This document shows, piece by piece, positions 11,391-23,276 of a DNA stretch of 64,000 nucleotides. Below the pieces are notes generated by a model. It worked only from the letters and a program-made list of their open reading frames with translations, was not told where the DNA came from and ran no database searches. The stretch lies in assembly GCA_003313425.1 (NCBI GenBank), contig NHZP01000010.1:1178001-1242000 (forward strand). Reading direction: 5' to 3'. Numbering within the stretch: position 1 is the stretch's first letter; each line of letters begins with the position of its first letter. The DNA comes from Pseudopyrenochaeta lycopersici (Eukaryota; Ascomycota; Dothideomycetes; Pleosporales; Pseudopyrenochaetaceae). Made by a program: the position numbers and the translations under genes.

Positions 11391-11705
11391 ATATAAAGAT
11401 CTTAAAAGCTAATAGTAAGAATAGCTATGTAAAGAATCCTAAAAGCTATTAGTAAGGATAACTAATAAGATTGTAAGATTAGTTCTCTAGGATAGAGTAA
11501 GGGACTAGATAGAAGGGGGGTTTAATACTAAGATAGTAAGAGGGCGCTTCTGTAAAGAGTACTAAAGGTTAAGAATAATTAGTATTATTATTACTATACT
11601 GTAGAGTATAATATTAAGTTAAATATAATAAGCTATAAGGGTTTATTATAGTAGTCTATATACATAGAAGTTATGCATATTGCTTAGTGTGCTTAGTGTG
11701 CTTAG
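11390..11705. other. AT-rich stretch with a 9-bp triplicate, no gene seen
   Basis: Nothing is recognised to 11680; it may belong to the family A remnant. At 11681-11707 the 9-mer TGCTTAGTG is repeated three times in tandem, and its last copy overlaps the first two bases of the G LTR. Confidence 0.4.
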
Positions 11706-11816
11706 TGTTACTGATCAGACTAATTAACTGAGCACGTCACGTGACCTTGGTTGTTAGTCCAATACCTGTGAGGTCTAGTTGGGGCTACTGGGACGGGTTC
11801 TAGCAGGATCGTAACA
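11706..11816 (-). repeat. 3' LTR of element G, unusually short (111 bp)
   Basis: Begins TGTTAC and ends GTAACA, so it has TG..CA ends in a 6-bp inverted repeat. A polypurine tract abuts its inner side. The mate LTR is not in the window, so the length rests on the ends and the tract alone. It is GC-normal and hardly mutated. Confidence 0.65.
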
Positions 11817-11830
11817 CTATCCCCCTCCTG
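11817..11830 (-). promoter_or_regulatory. Polypurine tract of element G
   Basis: Read on the minus strand as GGACAGGAGGGGGATAG just before the LTR. It supports minus orientation of G. Confidence 0.65.
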
Positions 11831-11979
11831 TCCTAGCGCTGTCCTTAGTGCTTATTATATAACGCGGGCGTTTCCTACTTCTTACTGTATTATATCTTAT
11901 TATACCTAAACATCTATAAGTATCTAGCACTGTTTATTACTAACGTCTCTGTAATTTTATTAACTCCTTTAAAGAAGCT

Positions 11980-12483
11980 ATAGTTTAAAAGTGCGTAACG
12001 TGCGCGAAGTATAATTAGGTGTGTAAGGTCTATATTTGTTCTGGGAAATGTAGTAAGTATCTGCGTTAAGGGTAACGTTATAACGTGCGAGTTATAGAGT
12101 CTAAGTTTAAATAATTAGTAGATTAAAAGACGAAGCTTTAGGAATAGATAAAAGAATCTAGGAATGCGTAAGAAGTTATAATAAAGGCGCATAAAAAGGC
12201 TCTAGAAGAGCTGCGCGTTACTTAAGCTTATAAAGAGTAGTTATAATAGTAAATAGATTTAATTAATTAGCGCGCGGAGGAAGTAATAGCTGTAGAGGAG
12301 CGGGATATTAAAGAGTAAGAAGCGGCAGAAGCCTTATTACCTAAAAACGCTTCTAACGCCCTTAGGTTTAGTTTATTACCTAGTACTTAGGGTGCGTTTA
12401 AGGGCTTCTCCTTTAAGTACTAGGAGGTCCTAGTAGGCGATAGGCCGCTAGTAGCGGACCTAACAGTTTCTTCTAGCTCTTAA
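11980..12483 (+). pseudogene. Small antisense ORF in element G: Cys-rich plus coiled-coil protein, RIP-damaged
   Basis: A single frame runs from about 11980 (an ATA, probably a mutated ATG) to the TAA at 12481, about 167 codons, interrupted only by RIP-type TAG/TAA. It lies on the strand opposite to G's pol, between pol and the 3' LTR. The N-terminus has a zinc-cluster-like Cys pattern (KCVTCAKYN, then VC, then YICSGKCSKY). A charged helical middle follows with many Glu/Lys/Arg and Ala, then a tail rich in hydrophobic residues and Ser (LVADLTVSSSS). It could be a nucleic-acid-binding accessory protein of the element. Function is inference; the length and frame are seen. It ends within about 20 bp of the end of the pol frame coming from the right. 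Confidence 0.5.
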
Positions 12484-12499
12484 TGTTTCTTAAGGTTTA

Positions 12500-13310
12500 T
12501 TTACTTTTTTTTTTTCCTTTCTTCCCTTTTCTAGTATTCTCTAATTTTTTCTTAACAGTTCCTTAGGTTTTCTAGTAGTTCCTACGTACTTTCTATACTT
12601 AGGTATCCTTTCTATTTAACTAGGTAGCTGAAGCTTAACTCTAGGTTGTTAACTCTTCTATTTTATTAGTATCCCTAGATTTTCTTAACTTTAAACTTAC
12701 TTTCTTCCTCTAGTTTATATTAGAATATTCTTTATAATAGTGTTGCAGAGTTAGCTGGTTCTAACTTAGAGATATAAAAGTATAAGTAGATCTTTATATT
12801 TAGTAGTAGCTTAAGTATATAATTTATAGGTTTGTTTCGTTCTTTAATTAAAAATAGTTTAACTTTAATATAATTAAGTCTCTTGCTTAGTCGCTTATTA
12901 CGTAGATTCTTTGTAAGTAAGTATGCTTTATCCCCCTCTTTTAGCTAAGGTGCTATTTTTCTTTTCTTATTCTAGTATAAAATACTATTACGTTATGCTT
13001 TCTTAAGGTTCTCTTAGAGTTATTTATATACTTTCTTTATTTCTTTAGCTATCTTTATAGCTGCTTTAGCTTTTCTGCTAGGGTATAACTTTATAAAGAG
13101 ATTAGGGAGTCTTCTGTAGTTAGTAAAGAATAGTGTCTTTCTAGTTAATTCTAATAATTTGTTATTATAGGCTAGTTGTGCTATTAGTAGTAATAAGACC
13201 TAATTATTTTATTATTAATTACTGTAAATTCTTAGGTAGGTCTTTATTATTCTGTTCGTTCTTTCTGTCTGTCTATCTGTTTATAGGTAATAGGCTGTTA
13301 ATAATTTTCT
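12500..13310 (-). pseudogene. Element G integrase C-terminal half with chromodomain
   Basis: Read leftward from 13310. It begins with the conserved integrase motif, seen as TDRQTERTNRIIKTYLR (13290-13240). Then come AQLAYNNKL, TLFFTNYRRLPNLF and the GDKAYLLTKNLR region typical of the GPY/F module (about 12990-12830). KLEPANSATLL leads into a chromodomain with YLVK*KGYLSIEST near 12600-12560, and a Lys/Arg-rich tail ends the frame. Stops are TAG/TAA at Gln/Trp positions. Upstream coding continues at 21357 on the other side of element H. Confidence 0.85.
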
Positions 13311-13315
13311 CTTTA

Positions 13316-13617
13316 TGTTAGGGTTCAATCCTTTCAGGTTACTAGACGCAGGTGAAAGGGTTCAATCCTTCCAAGTTACTAGACGCAGGTGAAAGGTAAC
13401 GATCCTGCCAAGTTACTAGACGCAGGTGAAAGGTAACTGTTACCTCTTACCTTTCACCAAGCTAGGTAACTGAATCGGGACTAGCCTGCTCTAGCTCATG
13501 TATATAGGCAGCACCTCTCCCCCAAAGGTAAGAGGTATCTGCTATTTTATCCATTTCCTTTTAAATTAAGTTTCTTCAACTAAGACCGTCCTAACTATAC
13601 GTGTTAACTGCCTTACA
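13316..13617 (+). repeat. 5' LTR of element H
   Basis: Starts TGTTAGGG and ends GCCTTACA. It contains three minisatellite units and a 12-bp perfect stem GGTGAAAGGTAA (13425-13436) with TTACCTTTCACC (13447-13458), able to form a hairpin. Confidence 0.93.
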
Positions 13618-14249
13618 TAATAGCAGATTATACAGCGCTTTAGCTCCTCTCCGTAGTTAACACACAGTTACTTAAGCTGTTACCTCTTAGGTAAGTTTAA
13701 TAGTAAGGTGGTACTAACGTACTAGGACTAGATCCTATCCCCCCTTAGTTAAGCTTTAGGATAGCCCTCGCACGATAGTTAATTTACAGTGCTATCTTCT
13801 ACTGCTAGTGTAGCTAAAATTTTGTAAGCTATTCTCTCTTAGTTAAGCTTTAGGATAGCCTAGAATTTACTAGGTTTTCTTACTAGTAACCTGTTTCGCA
13901 CCTTAGTACCTACGCTTTACGCCACCTAAACGCTAGGATTATTATTAACAAGACACGTCCTATTATTCTCTTCCTTAAATAGAAACACTCTAGGGATTAT
14001 TCCTACTTTTATATACTATAGTCTATGCGTGTGTTTTAATTACGCGCACGTGCCGCCTTAAGTACGCATTTACCCTCTAAAACTTCCTAATTAGGTAATT
14101 CTCTAAACTTAGCCTATATATAACACTCCTAAGTATTTATCCTAGTCCTAGCAACCTTACCTAACTAACAACACTACTTAACTAACAGTTAAATCTTAAG
14201 TCTGCTTACTAAAGCTTAAGGATTCCCTCTAGTTTTACTTTAACTTTTA

Positions 14250-17200
14250 CTTTTACTGCTATAGCTACTCTTACTTCTATCTAACCTTCTTTATTTAGCC
14301 TAATAGTAGACAGCTCTTATAATAAAGGGTCCTCTAGCTAGCGGCCTAAATTTTAAGCTTATTAGAAAGACGACGCGTTAGCTAAAACACAGGCGGCTCG
14401 TAATTAACTTAGGGAAAAGGCTTATTAACGCTAGGAGAAGAATAAGAATAAGGCTATAGAAGATTTAGAACTAGTTATCTTAGAAAACCTTATTATTAAA
14501 GACGTAGAGTACCCTAAATTTACTCTAACAAGCTCCTGTGCTAACTTATTAACTAAGGAAGTTAACCTACATTCCTTCTCTCGCGATATAACACAGCGTG
14601 CTAAGAGAGCTTATTAGATACAGCTACGTAAGGAAGCTGCTAATCTAGGTCTCTCTAAGGACTTTAATAACTATCTTCCTCTAGGTAGCCTTCTAGGTTT
14701 GCTACTATCTGCGAGCTTAAGTCTACCTACTTCTATTTAGCGATTAGCACCTTTAGGCATCTAGCTTATAAAGAACTACCCTAGTAAGTTCTTAAGCCTT
14801 AAGCCTACGCAACTTACACGCCTAATAACACTATTTAGGTGTGCCTTATATACTCTTAATAAGGATAAGAAGTTATTAGAGACACACTACCTTAACGCTT
14901 CTACTCTAAAGTAGGAACTAACTAAATAATAATACAGCTTTACTTAATAAAAAGATAAGCTAGTTAAAGAATATAATAAGCTTAGTAAGTAGTAGAATAA
15001 GCTTGTTGCTAACTACAAGACCTTAGAAGGTTCGTTGCAAGAAATTAAGAATAAGCGTAACTCTGCGTTGCGCAACTAGCTATTATCTAGCTCTCCTAAG
15101 GTTTTAGGCCTTACTAGACTTACTCTATTATAGCTAGCCCTAGGAGCTATAAATAAGCCTCTGCTAGGAGGAATAAGTACGCCTACATAAATCCTCCTAT
15201 AAGGTAACACAGCAGGCAGTATTCTTAATAAGTTTAGTTCCCCTTAGCGTGTTCCGCTCTTAACTAACCTTCCTCTTACTCGCGAATACTAAATATCTCT
15301 AGGTAATATAGTAACACTAAGCCCTTATCTAACTAAGCTCTACTATAAGATTAAGGGGTTATATTAGTTCTTATCTATAAAGAATAAGTAAATTTAGGTG
15401 CCTCTAGTATACTCTAGGGGTCCTAATCTTTATAGGTAGATTATAAAGATGCTTAACTATTTTAAAAATAATAGGTTAGACTAGTAATATAATAACATGT
15501 GAGCATAATTTATCTTTTAAGCTACTAGCAGTTCTGCTTAAACTTTACTACAAAAGCCTAATAGGTTTTTATATTAATATAAGGACGACTTTAAGTATTT
15601 TTATATCCTTAACTCTATCTTTAGTAACTGTAACTACTACGTTACAGTAGAATAGTAATATAATGCTTTAGTCTTCCTAGAACGTAGCTCGCTAGAATAC
15701 CCTACTACAGTTAAAGCATAGGCTCTATTCTAGACAGAGTTTAACGCTATCGCTACTTAGCTTAGATAGATTACTGTAACTTAAGCGTATAAGCTTTGGG
15801 CTAAGCTTCTAGGCTATCTCTAATAGAGCCTTAGCAGCGCGCCCGCTGTCTATACTACTACTAACTTCTAATCTCTTTATAATATAATTAATAATGCATG
15901 TTAGAGCTACGACCTCTAGCAATTACCTCAGTATCTCGCTAATTGAACGAAGGGGCGTAACGCGCCAGCCAGACTAAGCCTGGCACTGCCTCGTAAATTT
16001 GTTCTAAGGACGGCAGCAGATAAGCCTATTAAGAAAGCTAGTAAGCCTACTCTAGGCCTACGTCTATTGTTTAAAGACAATAGAATAGGTAACTATAAGC
16101 TAGCTAACAGTCCTAAGCCTTACAACGCGGACTCTAGCCGTAACTAGTATTAAGGAAATCCGCGCAGTAACCTAGCTACTAATTATTACGTGCACGTAAG
16201 CCTAGAGACTAGTAACTCTAACTACAAAGAAGCCTCTAACAGCGATAGTAATAAAGCTAAGGTCGTTATTTATTTAGGGGAAGAGTAACCCTAGACAAAA
16301 GTCCTTTATCTAGGGTTAATAATCAGTCTTAGGAAACTGCGCTAGCTGCTACTTACTAGGGCGGCATACATAAGCCCGTAGCGCAGGCACTCCTGCAACG
16401 CACGCAAGCTATCTAGAAAGATAAGCTGTGTCTAGACAGCCCAGACTAGTTTACTTTTACAAGCATAATCAGACAATAAGAAAACGCCCCCTACGTCGCC
16501 TGGACATTAGCAGACAATAGGGCAGATGCGAACTTTATCTTACAGCAGTTCCTCCAGCTTACCTAGAGGTTCTAACTAATTCCTCTTATTACGCCTATTA
16601 TATGCAAAGGATATAAAAGCGTTACTTTAGAATCTATTACTTATAAGGTTAAATTCTATATAAAAATTAATTCCTACTTTAAGCACGCTTCCGCCTATAT
16701 TCTTAACTAGTATAGGGCCTTTAACCTAGTATTAGGATTCTACTAGAGGAAACTACACGCACTACGCTTTAACTACTGTTAGGGTATAATTAAATTCCCT
16801 AACGCATACTGCTAAACAGAATGCTAGCAATACTTACATACACTACAAGTAGTCTGCGAGTAAGCCACGCCTAACGCCTCTACACAGCCTAGTTCCTCTA
16901 CAGATAGCAGGAATAAAGGTAAGACTAGCTAACAACAGGCAAAGTTAGATACCGCAGCCCTAGCAAAGCTAGATAACAAACACTAAGTACTACACTAGCA
17001 AACTAAACCTACAGTAGGTATTAAGGTTGTCTCGCTAAGAGCTATTCGGGCGTTTACTAAATAAAAAAACTACCCTCTATTTATAATAGTTCGTTGCTTA
17101 CTACTAGGAGCGTTACAGAAAATCTGTCGCGCAGCAGCATAAAAGGACTATAATAAGTTCTTTAACCCTCCTAAAGAAGTCTTGTTAAAAGACATTCTAC

Positions 17201-20200
17201 CTCCGCACCTACTTAAGGAATATGCCTTAATTATTCCTGTATTTAATAAAGCAGCCGCAGCTAAGCTCCTAGATTACTTAGAATATAACTATAAGATTAA
17301 GCTTAAGCTAGGAGCTAAGGTGCCTAATTATTAAGTAAGACTATTTTCTAGTAAACAGTTTAAAGCTATTAAGCAATATATTTAGGAGATAGAGGCCTAG
17401 GATTTCATCTTCTAGGGACCCTCTACTGCACGAAATAACTTACTTATTGTTACTAAACCTAGCAGTAGCATCTAAGTCTACGTAGATTATTAAGACCTTA
17501 ATAAAGCCTCTATTAAAGATTAATACCTAATTCCTTTCTTCTATAAGACTTTAGCTAAGCTTAATAAAGCTGTTATCTTTTCTAAATTTAATGTCGTGCA
17601 CGCTTTTTATTAAATTCGCATAAAGCCTAGTTTAGAGTAGCTTACTACCTTCTCTACGCGTTAGGGCACTTATTAATACCGCGTAATGCCTATAAGCCTC
17701 TGTAATACTCTAGCTACGTTTTAAAGGGTAATTAACAGCGCTCTTTTTAAGTACCTTAACAAGTTTTATACCGCCTATCTAGACAATATCTTAGTTTTCT
17801 TAGAATTAGTAGAAGCCTACATAGAGTATGTAAAAAAGGTGCTTACGCGCCTTAAAGAAAAAGGGTTCTATATAGACCTGCGTAAATTAGAATTTTATAT
17901 AGACTATATTAAGTTCCTAGGTATAATAATTATAAATAAGGGTATTAAAATTAACCCTAAGAAGATTAAGGCTGTACAGAAATAGGAAACACTAAAGACT
18001 GCCTAAGATGTGCTCGCTTTCCTTAGGTACACTAGCTTCTCCCAGCGCTTTATTAAAGGCTACTTAAAGATAGCGTTACTACTTATACGCCTTATTAAGG
18101 CTACTATTATAGAAAAGAAAAGTAGTAATCCTAATAAACCTACCTATAAGAAGGTTTATTATAAGCTAATTATATAGGGGGAGGAGGAAGCAAAAGCTTT
18201 TAAGGCTCTTAAAGCAGTATTTTGTATAGGCGTAGTATTAAAGCATTTTAATCCTACTAAGCAAATCTACATCTTTACTGATATATTAGGATAGGTATTA
18301 GGTAGGGTTATAAAGCAATATAATAATAAGGACGTCTTACAACCTATTACTTTCTTTTTAAAGAAACACTCTCTAGCAGAGTATAACTATAATATCTATA
18401 ATCTTAAACTTATAGTAATTATATAGGTATTTAAGGAATAGGAGCCTAAACTTATAGGCTCTTCTTAACTAATATAGGTAATAACAGACTATAAGAACCT
18501 AGAATAGTTTATAATAACTAAAAAACTTAGCTAATAGCAAGTATAGTAGTCCTTGTTTCTTAGCTAGTTTAACTTTAAGATTATCTATACCCCTAGGGAA
18601 ACTAATAGTAAAGCAGACGCTTTAAGCTGTTAACCTTATAATACTCTAACAGACGCAGAAGACCCTTGTTACAGTACACGGGCTACTATTCTTAGACCCT
18701 AAGTGCTCTCCCTAGGCATGTAACTAGCAGTTGCAACAGCCTTGCGCGCCTTAGCCCTTAGTTAACCTAAGTCCCTAGACTAAATATCCTAAGAATAAGC
18801 TAAAGTAGTATAATTTTACTTTACCCGCGCTTGTAGAATAGACTTTCCCGCGGAATTTAATAATAATAATAACAATCCTACGCCTATTAATAGTATAATA
18901 GATCCTTCGCTGCCCTGTTACGAGGACGACTATTAGTTAACAGAAGAAATCCTAAACGCCGCGTACGCTAATAATGCTATAGCTAAAAAGGCCTTTAAAG
19001 CTATTAATATAGAAACTGCTAAATTGCTATTATAGTTTTATAAGAATAGCTACTACTTCTCTACTACAGACCTGTTAAGCACAGGTAAAGGAGCTTCCTA
19101 ACGCCTGTAGATAGATAAGACTAGGCTTTACGTGCCTCCTAACTTATAGTTACGCTAACGTATTATAGAGTTGTATTACGACTATTAAATTACTAGTTAT
19201 AAGGGCCCTCGCAACACGTTCTTCCTTATATACTCGTAGTATTACTAGCTAAAGATGCACCTATTAATTAAATAGTATTACGACGCGTGCGCTACTTATC
19301 GCCGAACAAAAAGCCCTTAGGACAGTAAGTATAGTTACTTATAGCTACTACTAGTGCCTTATAGACGCTAGACGGAAATTTTAGTTAATTTTATTTAAGA
19401 TTTACCTGCCTCTTAGCTAGATAGCTATACTTTTAAGAATATCCTCGTTATTATAGACTGCCTTACGAAAAGACAGTATTTTTTCCCTACGTATAGCTGT
19501 ACTACAGCTAAAGCTGCTAGGTACTTTATAGAGGTCTTTAAATTATATAGCATTCCCCTTAGTATTATCTCTAACCGCAGTTTAAATTTTATTAGTTAGT
19601 TTTAGAGGCGGGTCTGTAAGCAACTACGTATCTAACAGCGCTTATTAATAGCCTATTACCCTGAATTAGACAGGCAGACTAAGCAGGTAAATTAAGCCTT
19701 AGAAATTTATCTTCGTTAGTACATTAACTACGCGCAAACTAACTAGGCTGCCTAGCTTTACGTCGCTAAGTTTCAGGCTAATAATACAGTTAACGCCTCT
19801 ACAGGTATAACGCTATTCTTTGCGGATCTTAGATATTACCCTCGCAGTAGCATACACCTAGGGGAAAACTATAATAAAAAGCTTAGTAGCGCCGCAGCTA
19901 GTAATAAAATCTAGGTAGACGAGCTTATAAACACCTACGCGGACCTAGTTACTTATTTATAAGAATAAATACTATAGGCTTAATAAGAATAAGCTTACTA
20001 TACTAACACCTCTCGCTAATTAGTGCTAAAGTACGCTGTTAGAGACTAAGTTATAGTTAACACAATTAATTAGTCTACTAAACAGGAATTAAAGAAGCTA
20101 GACCTTAAGTAGGCAGGGCCTTACAGCGTTACAAGAGTCGTGTATAACAGCTAAGCGTATTAATTAGACCTTCTACCAGACATGTTAGGCAGCAGAGTTT

Positions 20201-20590
20201 TTCCTGTGTTTTACCCTAAGCTTCTTTAGCCTGCGCCCTTAAAAGAGCTTCTAGATTAAGCGCTAGCTTAGCTAGTAGCTATTAAGGTAATTAATCCTAA
20301 CAGTAAGGTTTAAGATAAGTAGCTTATTAATAATTTTCTTAATTACTAGTAAACTAGCGTTAAAGGCCGCTGAAAGCGCGAGTGGTAGTACCTAATTAAA
20401 TAGACTGGATACCTGAAACCTACCTAGCACCCGGCAACTGAGTACCCTAACAACTACGACGCTTATCTGTTTTATTAGCGACAGCCTAATAAGCCTAAGC
20501 TACCTACTTGTCGCATGCCTCTAAATTAGTTACTACTTAACGAGGATAGGCTAGCTGCAGAAGAGTATCTTAGCGGCGACGAAGGTATCT
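14250..20590 (+). pseudogene. Element H gag-pol, RIP-destroyed
   Basis: Ty3/gypsy polyprotein. Gag is inferred for about 14250-16500 from Lys/Glu-rich, stop-broken coding texture; no zinc knuckle was identified. RT spans about 17200-18000, with VYVDY*DLNKASIKD near 17480 and the catalytic site seen as TAYLDNILVF at 17770-17800 (D to N). RNase H starts at IYIFTDILG near 18270. Integrase has a zinc finger near 19160-19310 (YYDACATYRRTKS), the first catalytic Asp near 19455 (ILVIIDCLTKRQYFF) and the second region at SIISNRSLNF near 19570. A chromodomain at about 20340-20490 carries YLIK*TGYLKPT*HPA. Each stop is TAG/TAA where Gln or Trp is expected. Confidence 0.85.
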
Positions 20591-20998
20591 AAACAGTTTT
20601 ACTTAAGTTAGCGCGCCTTAATTTGCCTCGATTTGCGCGCCTCTAGCCTCAATTCGCGCATCTATAGCCTCAAGATTACTCGCCTTCGCCCTCACTCTAC
20701 GCAGTGCGCCTCGCTTTGCGCGCCACGTCTAGGGACCTTGCAACTAAACAAAAATTACAAAGGTTACTCCTATATGTATTATACGAAGGTCTTTAGGTTC
20801 TGTTTTCGCGTCGCGGGGTAGAAGTGTTAGAAAACACCTTAGAGCTCAGCGATTTTATATAGGAAACTGTTTAGACATGCGCAGCGCTATATAAAGCCTA
20901 TTACTAGATTTACTAAGTTAGAGAGACTTAGTAGTAAACAGTTTTCTTATATTTTATCTTAAATTTTTGTCTCTTAGTTTAGAGGCCCTCACTATTTT
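20590..20998 (+). other. 3' untranslated part of element H
   Basis: About 400 bp between the end of pol and the polypurine tract. A chance 62-codon ORF (20633-20821) with repeated CTCNATTYGCGC-like words looks non-coding. No other feature seen. Confidence 0.5.
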
Positions 20999-21009
20999 AA
21001 AGGGGGGGG
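20999..21009 (+). promoter_or_regulatory. Polypurine tract of element H
   Basis: AAAGGGGGGGG followed by T, three bases before the 3' LTR. Fixes the plus orientation. Confidence 0.8.
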
Positions 21010-21012
21010 TCG

Positions 21013-21351
21013 TGTTAGGGTTTAATCCTTTCAGGTTACTAGACGCAGGTGAAAGGGTTTAATCCTTCTAAGTTACTAGACGCAGGTGAAAGGTAACGAT
21101 CCTGCCAAGTTACTAGACGCAGGTGAAAGGTAACGATCCTGCCAAGTTACTAGACGCAGGTGAAAGGTAACTGTTACCTCTTACCTTTCACCAAGCTAGG
21201 TAACTGGATCAGGACTAGCCTGCTCTAGCTTATGTATATAGGCAGCACCTCTCCCCCGAAGGTGAGAGGTATCTGCTATTTTGTCTATTTCCTTTTAAAT
21301 TGAGTTTCTTTAACTAAGACCGTCCCAACTGTGCGTGTTGACTGCCTTACA
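21013..21351 (+). repeat. 3' LTR of element H
   Basis: 339 bp with four units of the 37-bp minisatellite, against three in the 5' LTR and two in the solo LTR. Followed directly by the target duplication cttta. Confidence 0.93.
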
Positions 21352-21356
21352 CTTTA

Positions 21357-23270
21357 TTCCTATCGCGGCTATTAATATAGACTAGAAGTTAGATATAAAG
21401 AGCTTATCTCTATTACTTATAATAGATTTAGGTATACTATAATATTATATTAGTTTGTCTAAGATAACAAATATTAGTTGTTCTATATTATAGTTGTTCT
21501 AAAATAGTATTATCTCTACTGCTTTTATAAACCTGCAGACTATGTTAAGGATAGCGTTATACTTAATCTCTGTTATAGGATCTTTAGATAGTAGTAACTC
21601 TGTTATAAAATCTATAGAAATGTCTACCTAAGGTTTGTTAGGTAGCTCTATAGCTTGCATTTCTATGTATAGTGCGTAAGTACTATGTTTGTTCTTGTAA
21701 TAGTCCGCGCATTTTTTAATAAACTGTTTAACTTTAACCTTTATATTCTTAAAGCTGTAGTGTCGCTATATAAGTTCTATTATTCTCTTAATTCCTAGGT
21801 AACTATGTACTAGGTTATTATAGTATTGTTAGATAATTGCCTCTTATAATTCTTTAAGTACTTTAGACGTAATTATTATAGTGTTGTTTAATAACTTATT
21901 AGGTCCTAAGCTTCTATCCTAGTTTACTTAAAGGATAGTATTACTAACTATTACCTTTGTCCTTATAATGTCTGATCTGCAGCTAAGAGCATTAGCTCTG
22001 CTGTTATCCTTTCCTAGCGTGTATATAATCTTAAACTTATATTATTCTAATATTTTAGCCTATCTAACCTATCTCTAATTTAAGGTCTTCGTAGTAGTAA
22101 AGTTAACTAAGTTCTTGTAGTCTGTAAATATTATAAGGTTTAAGCAGCTTTCTGCGTAGATTCGCTAGTAGTTAAGGGCGTCGACGACTGCTATGAGCTC
22201 TTTGTTATGCACGTTATAGCGTTCCTTAGGATCTGTAAATTTCTTTAAGTAGTACCCAATTAGGTGCTATTTCCTATTACGTTCTTATTTTACTATTATA
22301 CCTATTATAAGGTCTAAGGCATCTGTTTTAAACTGTAAGGGTTCTTCTATTTAGAATACAATTAATACTAGTAGTATAATATAGGCTTCCTTAAGCGTCT
22401 AGAATACTTTTCTTTATTTATTTCTCTATTCCTATTTTATCTCTTTTCTTATAAGCTTAGTAAGTAGAATAGATTTCTTAGAGAAGTCCTTAATAAACTA
22501 TTAGTTAAAGTTAATAAATCCTATAAATAACTATATATCTTTAACTATTTTAGGTTTAGGCTATTCCTTTACTATTCTTATTTTTTCTTTACTTATCTTT
22601 ACTCTATATATACCTACTATATATCTTAAGAATTTAACTTCTTTCTTATAGAACTTATATTTCTTAGGTTTAAGTAGTAAACTAAATCTTCCTAAGCAGG
22701 TAAGAACTATTTTAACGTACTTAATATATTCTTATAGATTATTAGAGTATATAAGGATATTATTAAGGTATATAATAATAAATATATCTAGGTATTCTCT
22801 TAACACGTTATTAATAAGTGCCTAGCATGTTGCTAGTGCGTTAGTAAGACTAAAAGGTATTACTGTATACTTGTAGTAGCTGTAGCGTGTTCTAAACACG
22901 GTCTTCTATTCTTTACCTTTTTTTATATAAATAAGGTTATACGCTTCTTTTAAGTCTAATACTATAAAGACTTTTATAAAGGCTAGTTAATCTTATAATT
23001 CTGCTATATTTAGTAGAGAGTATTAATTCTTTATCATAATATTATTAAGTTTCTAGTAGTTAATGCACAGTCTTAGCTTCCTATTCTTTTTTAGTATAAA
23101 TAGTATAGGGTATCTTACTAGTAACTGTAATTCTCTAATAAATCCCTTTTTTAAGTTTATCTTAATATATTCGCGTAAGGTTTTAAGTTCTTTCTCTAAT
23201 AAACTATAAATTAGGCTAAAAGTTAGTTACTTTCCTTCCTATAGGATAATCTTATAATCCTAGAGTTAAT
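21357..23270 (-). pseudogene. Element G RT, RNase H and N-terminal integrase, RIP-damaged
   Basis: Read leftward from 23270. RT contains KGFIRELQLLVRYPILFILKK (about 23180-23110), FIVLDLKEAYNLI near 22950 and the YxDD box seen as IIYLNNILIYSN near 22780-22745. RNase H shows LQFKTDALDLIIGIIV and KELIAVVDALN (about 22340-22170). The integrase zinc finger should lie near 21830-21700, and the core includes PQVDISIDFITELLLS near 21640 and the second-Asp region IISNRDKLFISNF near 21400. The frame stops at 21357, where H is inserted, and continues in phase at 13310. The right end is cut by the LTR of D1. Confidence 0.85.
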
Positions 23271-23276
23271 ACTTAG

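Larger units (their letters stand above)
13316..21351 (+). mobile_element. Element H: complete Ty3/gypsy chromovirus inserted in the integrase of G
   Basis: This 8036-bp plus-strand element is flanked by a perfect 5-bp target duplication cttta (13311-13315 and 21352-21356). LTRs are 13316-13617 (302 bp) and 21013-21351 (339 bp); they differ by one 37-bp minisatellite unit. A G8 polypurine tract lies just before the 3' LTR. The coding region has RT, RNase H, integrase and chromodomain in the Ty3/gypsy order, with RIP stops throughout. Confidence 0.94.
11706..23276 (-). mobile_element. Element G: Ty3/gypsy chromodomain retrotransposon, split by element H and truncated by element D1
   Basis: Minus-strand element made of 11706-13315 and 21357-23276, with H inserted between. 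Left to right it holds the 3' LTR (11706-11816), a polypurine tract, a small plus-strand ORF, then integrase, RNase H and RT running leftward from 23270. Removing H and one copy of its cttta duplication restores the integrase frame exactly. The 5' part (gag, protease, 5' LTR) is missing because D1 starts at 23277; it should lie beyond D1, outside the window. Confidence 0.85.

Noticed and set aside
13320..13440. Repeats in the family H LTR as a CRISPR array
   Set aside because: Head-to-tail minisatellite with no unique spacers, inside an LTR of a fungal element.
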